From assembly GCA_023146255.1 (NCBI GenBank), contig JAGLCJ010000013.1, positions 237,089 to 301,088 on the forward strand: a DNA stretch of 64,000 bases. Reading direction: 5' to 3'. The translations under genes and the position numbers were made by a program. The notes beneath the pieces are model-generated. The model saw nothing but the letters and a program-made list of their open reading frames with translations. It was not told the DNA's origin and searched no databases. Source of the stretch: Alcanivoracaceae bacterium (GTDB taxonomy: Bacteria; Pseudomonadota; Gammaproteobacteria; Pseudomonadales; Alcanivoracaceae). Every line of letters starts with the position of its first letter. The stretch's first letter is position 1. Below are positions 53,927 through 61,065 of the stretch, in pieces.

Positions 53927-54697
53927 TCATTGCTCTGCAACTATTATTGGGTCTTCGTTCTCATGCAGCGAAATGACGGCCGAGTACTTACTGTGATCAG
54001 GATGCACGCGGCTCGTAAAGAAACTCGGAGCCTCGATCTGTGCTTGGAGTATCTCCCTGTCGGGAGAAAGAAGAAATCCTGTTGGGATTATTCGCCAATG
54101 AACCTTTTCGAATGCAGAAAGGATTTCTCTCCAATGTGCGATGAAATCAGGGTGCCTGGCTAAGGACGGAAAGCTTTTGTATGCGTACCTGACTGCTTCA
54201 ATGTGAAGCAAGTGGTTTCCTTCAGCCTCGGCCCGGCGAACTATGTAAAGAATCGAAATAAAGCTGAATATTCCTCCCCGCTCGTAGAGGCAGTCAAGAT
54301 AGTCCTCAAGTGGTACTGGCATGTCGGTGCCGTCAGTTCGTCCCTTAAAGTTCTTGGGCAGCTGCCAGAACTGAAAAGGATCTCCTGGATTCACGTAGTG
54401 CTTCATTATACGAAGAAGCTCTTTGCGGCTAATAGGTCGGTTCTCAAGAAGAGCAAATAAAGGGAGTTGGAATATTTCCTCCGATCCTGGAAAGAGTCTG
54501 GCTATCTGCAGGACTTTTCGTTCGGTCACGCAATGTGATCCATTTCGCCATTTTCTGACCAGGCCTGATCTTTCGGAGTTATTGGCAATTTCTTCTTCGA
54601 GTCGCGTGTAGTCCAGCCCTGTGTCTCGTGAAAGCGCCTCGAGCCATAACTTGGTTCGCAAGAGATTGATTGCTGCCTTCGGGCTCTTCATCTTCAT
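53927..54697 (-). CDS. Unknown protein divergent from the Tn7-like operon
   Basis: 256 residues, transcribed away from the transposition genes. The N-terminal third is helical and has a WRNG-type turn (KWRNGSHCVTERKVLQIARLFPGSEEIFQLPLFALL) that recalls a family of hypothetical proteins in Pseudomonas islands. It could be DNA-binding, but no HTH is certain. The C-terminal half is mixed alpha/beta. It shares a promoter region of about 170 bp with the small HTH gene. Conservation beside other Tn7-like modules would make it an element gene rather than cargo. Confidence 0.6.
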   Translation of the reverse strand: MKMKSPKAAINLLRTKLWLEALSRDTGLDYTRLEEEIANNSERSGLVRKWRNGSHCVTERKVLQIARLFPGSEEIFQLPLFALLENRPISRKELLRIMKHYVNPGDPFQFWQLPKNFKGRTDGTDMPVPLEDYLDCLYERGGIFSFISILYIVRRAEAEGNHLLHIEAVRYAYKSFPSLARHPDFIAHWREILSAFEKVHWRIIPTGFLLSPDREILQAQIEAPSFFTSRVHPDHSKYSAVISLHENEDPIIVAEQ

Positions 54698-54702
54698 TAT
54701 CC

Positions 54703-54779
54703 GTGGTTATATCCAAGTCAAAAACCACACCGGCTTGTGGCCTGTAGCGGTAAAAAAATCGAAGAAATACTGTGGTTAT
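54703..54779. promoter_or_regulatory. Repeated GTGGTTAT sites in the divergent promoter region
   Basis: GTGGTTAT occurs at 54703-54710 and 54772-54779 in direct orientation, 69 bp apart, and the inverse (TAACCAC) at 55176-55182 just after the small HTH gene. The repeats flank the start regions of the divergent genes, as expected of an operator for the HTH protein, or of TnsB-binding sites near a transposon end. Three short motifs could be chance. Confidence 0.35.
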
Positions 54780-54867
54780 TTTACCGGGAAACGGTCTCGA
54801 TATTAATGTATTGTCAGCTATCGCATTTGGAATTTTGAGCACGGCAAGAGACGGAGCTGGACGTCGT

Positions 54868-55173
54868 ATGGTAGAGAATTATCCAGGAGTTGAAGCAGAG
54901 TCCGCGCTCCTCGTATACATAAGGCGGCGTTACGGCGAGATGCTGGATATGCGGCAACTTGCTGATTTTTATAGATATCCATCTGTTGCGGCGGTAAGAA
55001 AAGCGCGACAAAGGGGAACGCTTCCTGTGGCTGTCCATCGATTTCGTGGGAAAAGGGGCTACTTTGCGAAAGCAGGCGATGTAGCTAAGAGCATGAATGG
55101 GATGATTAGTGTCCCCTCCTGTCCTCCTCTGTCGTCATCGGGAAGAACAGGCAAGTCAGGAGATGAAAAATGA
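54868..55173 (+). CDS. Small HTH (excisionase/Xre-like) protein upstream of tnsAB
   Basis: 101 residues from the ATG at 54868 (GGAG at 11 nt). The GTG at 54772 would add 32 residues of non-conserved sequence and overlaps the repeat site. The core, ESALLVYIRRRYG then DMRQLADFYRYPSVAAVRKARQRG, reads as a helix-turn-helix of the excisionase/AlpA or MerR-like kind, followed by a basic LPVAVHRFRGKRG wing. A small DNA-binding protein in front of Tn7-like genes is a good candidate regulator of transposition. It ends 187 bp before tnsAB, with a hairpin terminator between. Confidence 0.7.
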   Translation: MVENYPGVEAESALLVYIRRRYGEMLDMRQLADFYRYPSVAAVRKARQRGTLPVAVHRFRGKRGYFAKAGDVAKSMNGMISVPSCPPLSSSGRTGKSGDEK

Positions 55174-55183
55174 GCTAACCACA

Positions 55184-55219
55184 AAAAAACCGAAACCAAC
55201 AAGTTGATTTCGGCTTTTT
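55184..55219 (+). terminator. Intrinsic terminator between the HTH gene and tnsAB
   Basis: An A-run, CCGAAA, short loop and TTTCGG with a T-run form a near-perfect 17-bp stem (about 55184-55200 with 55203-55219, two mismatches). It lies 11 bp after the HTH stop. tnsAB must therefore have its own promoter in 55220-55350 or depend on read-through. Confidence 0.75.
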
Positions 55220-55360
55220 GGGAAGGTAAACCTTCGGCGTCAGAAACTGAAGTATCCCTCCTCAAAATCGAAACGTCAACATTCTTAATCGAGATTCCTG
55301 TCTTGAGGGTGTCGCATGCCGTACGGATGCGCATCGGCGAGGCGCGGAAGGGGTACGAAT

Positions 55361-57757
55361 ATGCTTAACGATCAAGAGTTTTCAGATTATTGCCGGTCCA
55401 TCAGCCTCACTGGCGAAGCTTTGGAGTATGTCGAAAGAGTAAGAACGGGAAACCCTTCCAGAATGGTGGGGGCGCGGGCCATATCTAATGTGATCGGCTT
55501 TGTTCCGTCCGCAAAAATGGGGTTCTCCGTGTCTGCTGAGAGCAGGATGCCAGAGCGAGCCTTCATCACTTTGTGTGAGTACGATCATCGTATTCTTGAA
55601 TTCTGGGATCAGCCAGACCCGATAAGAATACAGATCAAGGACAAGAAGGACCGCCTGAGAAGCATATGGTACACCCCGGACTACTTGGTACTCACGTTAT
55701 CTGGAGTGCGAGCAGTCGAAGTGAAAGACGAGATATCCTGCTCTGAGCTTTTCGCCAGGGGTTCTTATAACTGGCGAAAATGTGGCGAGCGCTATGAGTA
55801 CTATCCTGCCAAGAAGGCATTTTCTGAAGTCGGAGTGCAGCATGAGGTATTCGTGTATCGACATGAGACAAAGTACAAGATATCGAACATTGAAAGCATC
55901 CTCTCGGCAAGACAATCACCTCGATACGATAGTTCAGGCGCAGAAAAGGTAAAGAGGTATCTCTCGGAAAACGTATGGATGTCTCTGTATGACCTAAAGG
56001 AAGCTGTCGGCCTTGAGTCGTTCTGCGAGCTTATACAGATGATCGATGACGGCGTAATGATTGGTGATCTGGACGGTTCCCTCATATCAAGTCCACGGGG
56101 GTTCCTGGTTTCACTTCAAGACGAGTACCTTGAACAGGGAATAAAGGTATTGAAGGAGCGCCGACCATTCTCAACTGCAGCGAACGTTTCTATCGACATG
56201 GGGCTGGCCCCTAGTGCTGGGCGCGCAAAACAAGCGCTTTCACGTCTTGAAAGAATAGATTCAGGTGAAAAGTCTCGAAGCACGCGGCGCTGGATAACTC
56301 AGATACAGGAGGGTGAGAAACTAGGGCTGACGAGGTTTCAGTCTCTACTTCCCGAGTATCACAAGTCGGGAAATCGGAAAAACAAGGCTCCGGACTACGT
56401 TCTGCGGTTTCTTGATGATTATCTGAGGAGCGAGCACTGCGCAAAGCGAGGCCTGTCCGAGTACAGAAGCTACATTGCATACAAGAGCTTGGCCCGGCAG
56501 CGGCATCCTAACGTTGCTCCAGTAAGCAGGACTACCTTCCGCAAATACCTGGCGATGGTGCCGGGGGACTATATCGGATATCAGCGAGGAGGTAGACGGC
56601 TGTCTAACGCGATGAGTTCAGCGACACCGGTCCTGTATCGCGGATTGAAGACGTCTTATGCATGGCGAACAGCAGCTGTAGATCACTACTATGCCGACAT
56701 TTATATCGTAATCTTCAATGGTGGTGATTATGTTTTCGCTGCTCGTCCGACAATAACAGGGATCATCGACTTATACTCTGGAGCTGTCCTGGCTCTAAGC
56801 CTCTCTCTTCTTCCTCCGTCGCGAAAGACTATTGCAAAGGCCTTGAGGGATTGTGTTAGAAGGCATGGAAAGCTGCCTTCAGAGCTAATCGTAGACCGGG
56901 GCGCTGAGTTCAAGTCAGTGTACTTTGCTTCATTACTCGCGGACTTGGGAATAACGCTATCGCTACGACCAAGTGCGCACCCGAGGTTTGGCGGCGAAAT
57001 TGAAGGGCTTTTTGGTGACTTCAAGAAAATGTGGCTTGTTAATAGGCCGGGTAACACCGCTGACTACAAAGAGGTCAGATCGGTAGATCGCAAGTTTTCA
57101 CCGGAAAGGGATGCGGTGCTCAGGCCATACGATTTTTATAGAGAGCTTGTCGCATTTATGGATTGGCGGAACGCCAAGCCAGTGTCTCCAGGCGGGGGCT
57201 CTCCTATCTATCTGCTTAACCAGGGACAGAGAGATTTTCCGTACATTGCAAAGAAGGTTTCTATTGATCAGGAGTTCCTCATTGCAACAAGTGTCGACTC
57301 AAAGAGGTATAAGTTTGACCCTATAAGAGGAATTCATATCGGAGAGATGCATTACTGGAGTCCAGAGTTAGCTCTTCTAGGAGGCAAGAATGCACGTGTT
57401 GAAGTAAGGCCAGATGCAGAGAACCCCCATCTTGTTTACGCCGGGGTCAACAATCATTGGGTTTCGTGTCAATCCGCCAGGATTCATGAGTACTTGACGC
57501 TGGATCCTATTGGTCAGCACGTCCATGCGCTGGAGGTTATCGATGCGCTAAAGGATAAACGAGCTATCAAAGAGCAGGCGGATGAGTCACTGGTGGCAAT
57601 TATTCGTGAAATGGATTCGCTCGCAGAGCATAGCGAAATTCCGGCCCTGACAATTGCGCCACAAATGGAGGCAGGCGCAGATCAGGATATTTTCTCCAGA
57701 ATACGAAACTCCCGGGTCGAGCCATTGGCGGTTGAGGCCTGGAGGGAGCGGGGATGA
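55361..57757 (+). CDS. tnsAB: TnsA-TnsB fusion transposase
   Basis: 798 residues from the ATG at 55361, after GGAAGGGG; the earlier start at 55316 adds only an unconserved leader. Residues about 55-125 form a TnsA-type restriction-endonuclease core (E65 in SRMPERAF, D107 in YTPDYL, E120/K122 in VEVKDE). Residues about 420-560 form the TnsB DDE retroviral-integrase core: D441 (VDHYYADIYIV), D512 (VDRGAEF) and E548 (GEIEGLF), with 35 residues between the last two. In Tn7, TnsA cuts the 5' ends and TnsB the 3' ends; one chain would do both. Fused TnsAB occurs in type I-B CRISPR-associated transposons and other Tn7-like families. Stop and next start overlap at ATGA. Confidence 0.9.
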   Translation: MLNDQEFSDYCRSISLTGEALEYVERVRTGNPSRMVGARAISNVIGFVPSAKMGFSVSAESRMPERAFITLCEYDHRILEFWDQPDPIRIQIKDKKDRLRSIWYTPDYLVLTLSGVRAVEVKDEISCSELFARGSYNWRKCGERYEYYPAKKAFSEVGVQHEVFVYRHETKYKISNIESILSARQSPRYDSSGAEKVKRYLSENVWMSLYDLKEAVGLESFCELIQMIDDGVMIGDLDGSLISSPRGFLVSLQDEYLEQGIKVLKERRPFSTAANVSIDMGLAPSAGRAKQALSRLERIDSGEKSRSTRRWITQIQEGEKLGLTRFQSLLPEYHKSGNRKNKAPDYVLRFLDDYLRSEHCAKRGLSEYRSYIAYKSLARQRHPNVAPVSRTTFRKYLAMVPGDYIGYQRGGRRLSNAMSSATPVLYRGLKTSYAWRTAAVDHYYADIYIVIFNGGDYVFAARPTITGIIDLYSGAVLALSLSLLPPSRKTIAKALRDCVRRHGKLPSELIVDRGAEFKSVYFASLLADLGITLSLRPSAHPRFGGEIEGLFGDFKKMWLVNRPGNTADYKEVRSVDRKFSPERDAVLRPYDFYRELVAFMDWRNAKPVSPGGGSPIYLLNQGQRDFPYIAKKVSIDQEFLIATSVDSKRYKFDPIRGIHIGEMHYWSPELALLGGKNARVEVRPDAENPHLVYAGVNNHWVSCQSARIHEYLTLDPIGQHVHALEVIDALKDKRAIKEQADESLVAIIREMDSLAEHSEIPALTIAPQMEAGADQDIFSRIRNSRVEPLAVEAWRERG

Positions 57758-58812
57758 GCGTTGAGAGTGCCATATCACGGCTAAAGGAAATGAAGATCGT
57801 CCATAGAAACTGGCAATCTGCATTAAGTAAAGCCTTCGCTACGCTATCCATGGCTTCACCAGGGGACGTGGTGTGCATAACCGGTCCTTCTCGCGCGGGG
57901 AAGACGAAATTGATTAGTGAGCTTTCCACGCTGTTGTGCGGTGAAGTTGACTTTGAAAGCACGGGCCTTATTCCGGCTGTTGTCGTGGATGCTGAGAACA
58001 CAGGTCCACACGGAAAGTTTGCTACAAAGGCGTTCACCCTGCGGATGCTTCAGGCAGTGAAACACCCCATGTATGGCTTTACAGGCAGTGACATTTACGA
58101 GGATTGCACACAGAGCAAGGCCGAACGTGCCACTGAGTCTACTTTAAGGGTGGCGCTGGAGAACGCCTTCCTGCACAGGAAAACAAGGTTCCTTTTTATA
58201 GACGAGGCTCAGCACGTCAAATATGTTAGTAAGGGCGCGATAGGAGGCTATGCGGTGCTTGACTCCTGGAAGTGTATGGCAAAGTCTTCTGGCCTGGTCT
58301 TGGTTGTAGTCGGAGCTTATCCAATTCTTCAGGTGGTCGGGAACTCGCCCCACCTGATCGGGCGAAAGAGCCAAATTCATTTTCCTCGATACTATAGCAA
58401 TGAAGAAGACTTAACGGAGTTTGCGAGGATTTTGTCGTCATACGACAGGATGGTGTCCGAGTTCGCAGATGGTCCTGTTCTATCTGAGTCGATCGATATC
58501 CTCTATCAGGGGTCTCTGGGGTGTATAGGATTGCTGCGTCAATGGATAATCAGGTCCGCTGCATTATGTATTGCGTCAGACACTAAGTTAAGCCGAAAGA
58601 CCCTCATAGACGAGATGCTTTCAAAGGCGGATCTGCAGGCAATTTCGGCGGAGATATACGAGGGTGAAACGATGCTCACGGCGCCCGAATACCAGCCGCC
58701 ATCGAGAAAATCCCTGGTCTCGGCAGCGCCAACTAATGGGCGCAAGGGAGTGCCCTTTCAAAGAAACCCCAAGCGCTACCCTCCTGGTAATCGAACAAGC
58801 GGAGGAAAATAG
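57754..58812 (+). CDS. tnsC: TnsC-like AAA+ regulator of transposition
   Basis: 352 residues. Walker A GPSRAGKTK (residues 44-52), Walker B LFIDEAQH (D150-E151), and a sensor/arginine segment VVVGAYPILQ near 190. TnsC polymerises on target DNA with ATP, recruits the TnsAB transposase and carries target-immunity signals. Overlaps tnsAB by 4 bp and is followed 2 nt later by tniQ, so the three are one operon. Shorter than Tn7 TnsC (555) but typical of TniB/TnsC in related families. Confidence 0.92.
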   Translation: MSVESAISRLKEMKIVHRNWQSALSKAFATLSMASPGDVVCITGPSRAGKTKLISELSTLLCGEVDFESTGLIPAVVVDAENTGPHGKFATKAFTLRMLQAVKHPMYGFTGSDIYEDCTQSKAERATESTLRVALENAFLHRKTRFLFIDEAQHVKYVSKGAIGGYAVLDSWKCMAKSSGLVLVVVGAYPILQVVGNSPHLIGRKSQIHFPRYYSNEEDLTEFARILSSYDRMVSEFADGPVLSESIDILYQGSLGCIGLLRQWIIRSAALCIASDTKLSRKTLIDEMLSKADLQAISAEIYEGETMLTAPEYQPPSRKSLVSAAPTNGRKGVPFQRNPKRYPPGNRTSGGK

Positions 58813-58813
58813 C

Positions 58814-60133
58814 GTGCTTTTCCCGATCGAACTACAGGGTGCTGGGACAGCCGATGTCGAGTCGCTTGCATCATACATCTACCGCAGTTCATATGATTAC
58901 GGTATCTTTGTTGGTGAATTCTTTCGTTATCTAAGAAAAGCGTGCGCGAATAATCCGTCCTTCGGCGTGTCCCCAAAGGCTGTGCCAACCTTTATAAAAA
59001 TATCGGCGATGGTGCGCGTTAATCGATCAAGTAGCGCAATTTTGTCTGCGCTTGAGGGATCGACAGAAGTATCTTTAGGGCAATCCAGGCTTCTCTTTAT
59101 GACGTCAGATGTGGGGCGTTCCCCGAGCGAGGTGGCGTCCGGATTCAGGTGGTGCCCGGAATGCATGTGTGAATGGAGTGATCTGGGTCAACAGGCATTT
59201 TTCAAGTTAATATGGCATCTTTCAAGCGTTACACACTGTCCACATCACAGGACTGAGCTTGTATCTGAGTGCTCTTTCTGTGGCTGCAACCAGGCAACTT
59301 ATAGAAGAAAAAAAGATATCGGTTTGTGCCAGAACTGCGACAGGCATCTTGGTAAGCGGAATCCGGATAAGCCAGCCCCGACCATTGCTTCGAGCTGGGA
59401 CCAGAACGGAGCCGATGTCCATCAGTTCTTTATAGATATGGCTGACCATGGGTCTAGCGAGGAGTCCTTTCAAGGAGGAATATGGAGGTCATTGCGAGAT
59501 TTGTACGATCATTATCGGCGTACCTATGAGCAACGCGACCTATATCATGCGCTCCCCAAAGATGAGTGGGTCCGTCTCTATAAAAAGCATAATCAGATTA
59601 CCTTTAAAACAGCTCGACGATTATCTTATGGGCTTGGCATTGACCTCTACACGTTGATTTCGGGAAATGCGATTCATTCTACCCAGGTATTGAATCAGAC
59701 ATGGTTGTGCGAGCTTCCTGAGGGATTTTGTGAGGTGCGGGTGCGCCAGAAGCGAAATCATGATGAGGTGCTAGCCAGACTCAAGGAATATCTCTTGCCT
59801 GGCTGCTTACCCAAGCCGGCTAAAGATGTGGCACGGGAGCTCGGCGTCTCAGTAGGTTATCTCCGGTACCGCTATCCAACGGTACTTGCGAAGCTGGTAT
59901 CTCGTCATCAGACATTGGTTCGTGATGAGCGGCGCAAGACGAAGGACAGGGCAACGAATGAAGCGCTCCAATACTTCACTAGTGACGAGTATAGCTCATT
60001 TCCCAAGTCCAGGAAGCAGGCTTACGTACATCTTAGGGCAAAAACGGGGCTGCCTAAGTTTCTTCTCAAAGGTGCAATAGCGGACGTTTACGCTGTTCTT
60101 TACTCCCCTGAGGTGCGGCGAGAAGATGTATAA
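58814..60133 (+). CDS. tniQ: TniQ/TnsD-family target-selection protein
   Basis: 439 residues from a GTG at 58814 with GGAGG at 8 nt; the ATG upstream at 58664 lies inside tnsC. A zinc-finger set (C114-C117, C142-H145, C153-C156) follows the N-terminal TniQ domain, and a second CxxC pair lies about 20 residues later. The C-terminal half has a helix-turn-helix-like segment (AKDVARELGVSVGYLRY). This length and extra C-terminal region are closer to TnsD (sequence-specific attachment-site selection) than to short TniQ. The target site is not evident in the window. Confidence 0.88.
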   Translation: MLFPIELQGAGTADVESLASYIYRSSYDYGIFVGEFFRYLRKACANNPSFGVSPKAVPTFIKISAMVRVNRSSSAILSALEGSTEVSLGQSRLLFMTSDVGRSPSEVASGFRWCPECMCEWSDLGQQAFFKLIWHLSSVTHCPHHRTELVSECSFCGCNQATYRRKKDIGLCQNCDRHLGKRNPDKPAPTIASSWDQNGADVHQFFIDMADHGSSEESFQGGIWRSLRDLYDHYRRTYEQRDLYHALPKDEWVRLYKKHNQITFKTARRLSYGLGIDLYTLISGNAIHSTQVLNQTWLCELPEGFCEVRVRQKRNHDEVLARLKEYLLPGCLPKPAKDVARELGVSVGYLRYRYPTVLAKLVSRHQTLVRDERRKTKDRATNEALQYFTSDEYSSFPKSRKQAYVHLRAKTGLPKFLLKGAIADVYAVLYSPEVRREDV

Positions 60134-60238
60134 GCAAGCAGTCAGGCCCATCACGGGTTCTTATGGTCGTTGGACATGTCTATGCCAAATGGTGAGAATT
60201 TTCTGCCAAGCATCCCCTCAATGTAGCTTGTCTGAGGC

Positions 60239-60847
60239 GTGCTTTCTTTATCTGAACAGGGTTTCGTGAGTGAAGAAGTTTTCTCTGAAAGAATTCAACG
60301 CCTAAAACGTGAACCTGGCGATATTCTTTACAGCCGAGAAGGTACGGTAGGTATTGCTTGCCAAATTCCCCCTGACACTGAACTTTGCCTTGGTCAAAGA
60401 ATGGTAGTAATTCGTGCTGGTTCAGAAGTCAATCCTAAGTTTCTAACAATCGTTTTAAACTCAGAAAAAATCATGTCGACCGTAAGAAAAATGACGATCG
60501 GTAGCACTGTACCCAGAGTAAACATGAAGGATATTCGGAGTTACCCAATACCAGTGCCATTTCTGGAAGAACAAACCGAAATCGTCCGCCGCGTCGAAGA
60601 ACTCTTTGCCTACGCCTGCACCATCGAACAGAAAGCCGCTGCGGCACTGGAGCGGGTGAATAACCTTACTCAGTCGATACTGGCCAAGGCCTTCCGGGGT
60701 GAACTGACCGCCGACTGGCGCGCTGCCAACCCGGAGCTGATCAGTGGTGACAACTCCGCCGAAGCCCTGCTGGCGAAGATACAGGCTGAGCGTGAAGCAT
60801 TAAAAAAGCAATCTAAGAAGCAAGCTGCGGCAAGGAAAAAAGCCTGA
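60239..60847 (+). pseudogene. hsdS: 3' half of a type I restriction specificity subunit (hsdS)
   Basis: 202 residues of the second target-recognition half: GDILYSREGTVGIA, GQRMVVIRAG, GSTVPRVNMKDIR, then EEQTEIVRRVEELFAYA and the C-terminal helical AKAFRGELTADWRA spacer. A stop at 60233 ends the frame and the first target domain is absent, so it cannot make a full S subunit. No hsdM or hsdR is in the window. It lies 105 bp after tniQ, so the deletion or insertion endpoint is between 60,134 and 60,239. Confidence 0.85.
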
Positions 60848-61065
60848 TGCGGTTACTGTCGTTGACGCTAAGCGGTCAATATAAAGGCCTGAAGGACCAG
60901 ACCTTTAACTTTGAATCAGCCCAAGGCAACATCGTTGCCTTTATCGGCTTGAATGGGGCTGGCAAGTCCCGAACAGGCTGTTCTATCGTGGGGGGATTAC
61001 CCCTCGACGTATCCAGCTTAAACCGAACCACGAAGCCGCAGCGAGTTGAATACAACGGACGCTGA
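60847..61065 (+). pseudogene. 5' fragment of an AAA ATPase linked to the restriction locus
   Basis: The ATG overlaps the hsdS stop at TGATG. Residues 1-42 are like the N-terminus of SMC/AAA ATPases (LLSLTLSGQYKGLK, then Walker A GLNGAGKS). After GAGKS, at about 60,972, the reading is unrelated and ends at 61,065. So the gene is cut by the segment carrying the metal ATPase, whose 3' end overlaps it on the opposite strand (61,018). Confidence 0.75.

Larger units (their letters stand above)
53927..60133. mobile_element. Tn7-like transposition module (ends not identified)
   Basis: tnsAB-tnsC-tniQ on one operon with an HTH gene and a divergent unknown gene upstream. In Tn7 the tns operon reads inwards from the right end, so one end should be upstream of tnsAB (somewhere between 53,713 and 55,360) and cargo should lie downstream. 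I could not find paired TGT...ACA ends or a target duplication. The boundaries given simply bracket the genes. No Cas genes or CRISPR array are present. Confidence 0.6.

Noticed and set aside
54772..54867. GTG start at 54772 for the HTH protein
   Set aside because: The extra 32 residues are unlike a structured domain and the start lies within a repeat motif; the ATG at 54868 has a ribosome site.
49674..55318. A shared 14-bp sequence (GAG[T/G]GTGTCGCATG) at 49674 and 55305 as a pair of transposon ends
   Set aside because: Both copies are in the same orientation, and a 14-mer with one mismatch is expected many times by chance in 64 kb.
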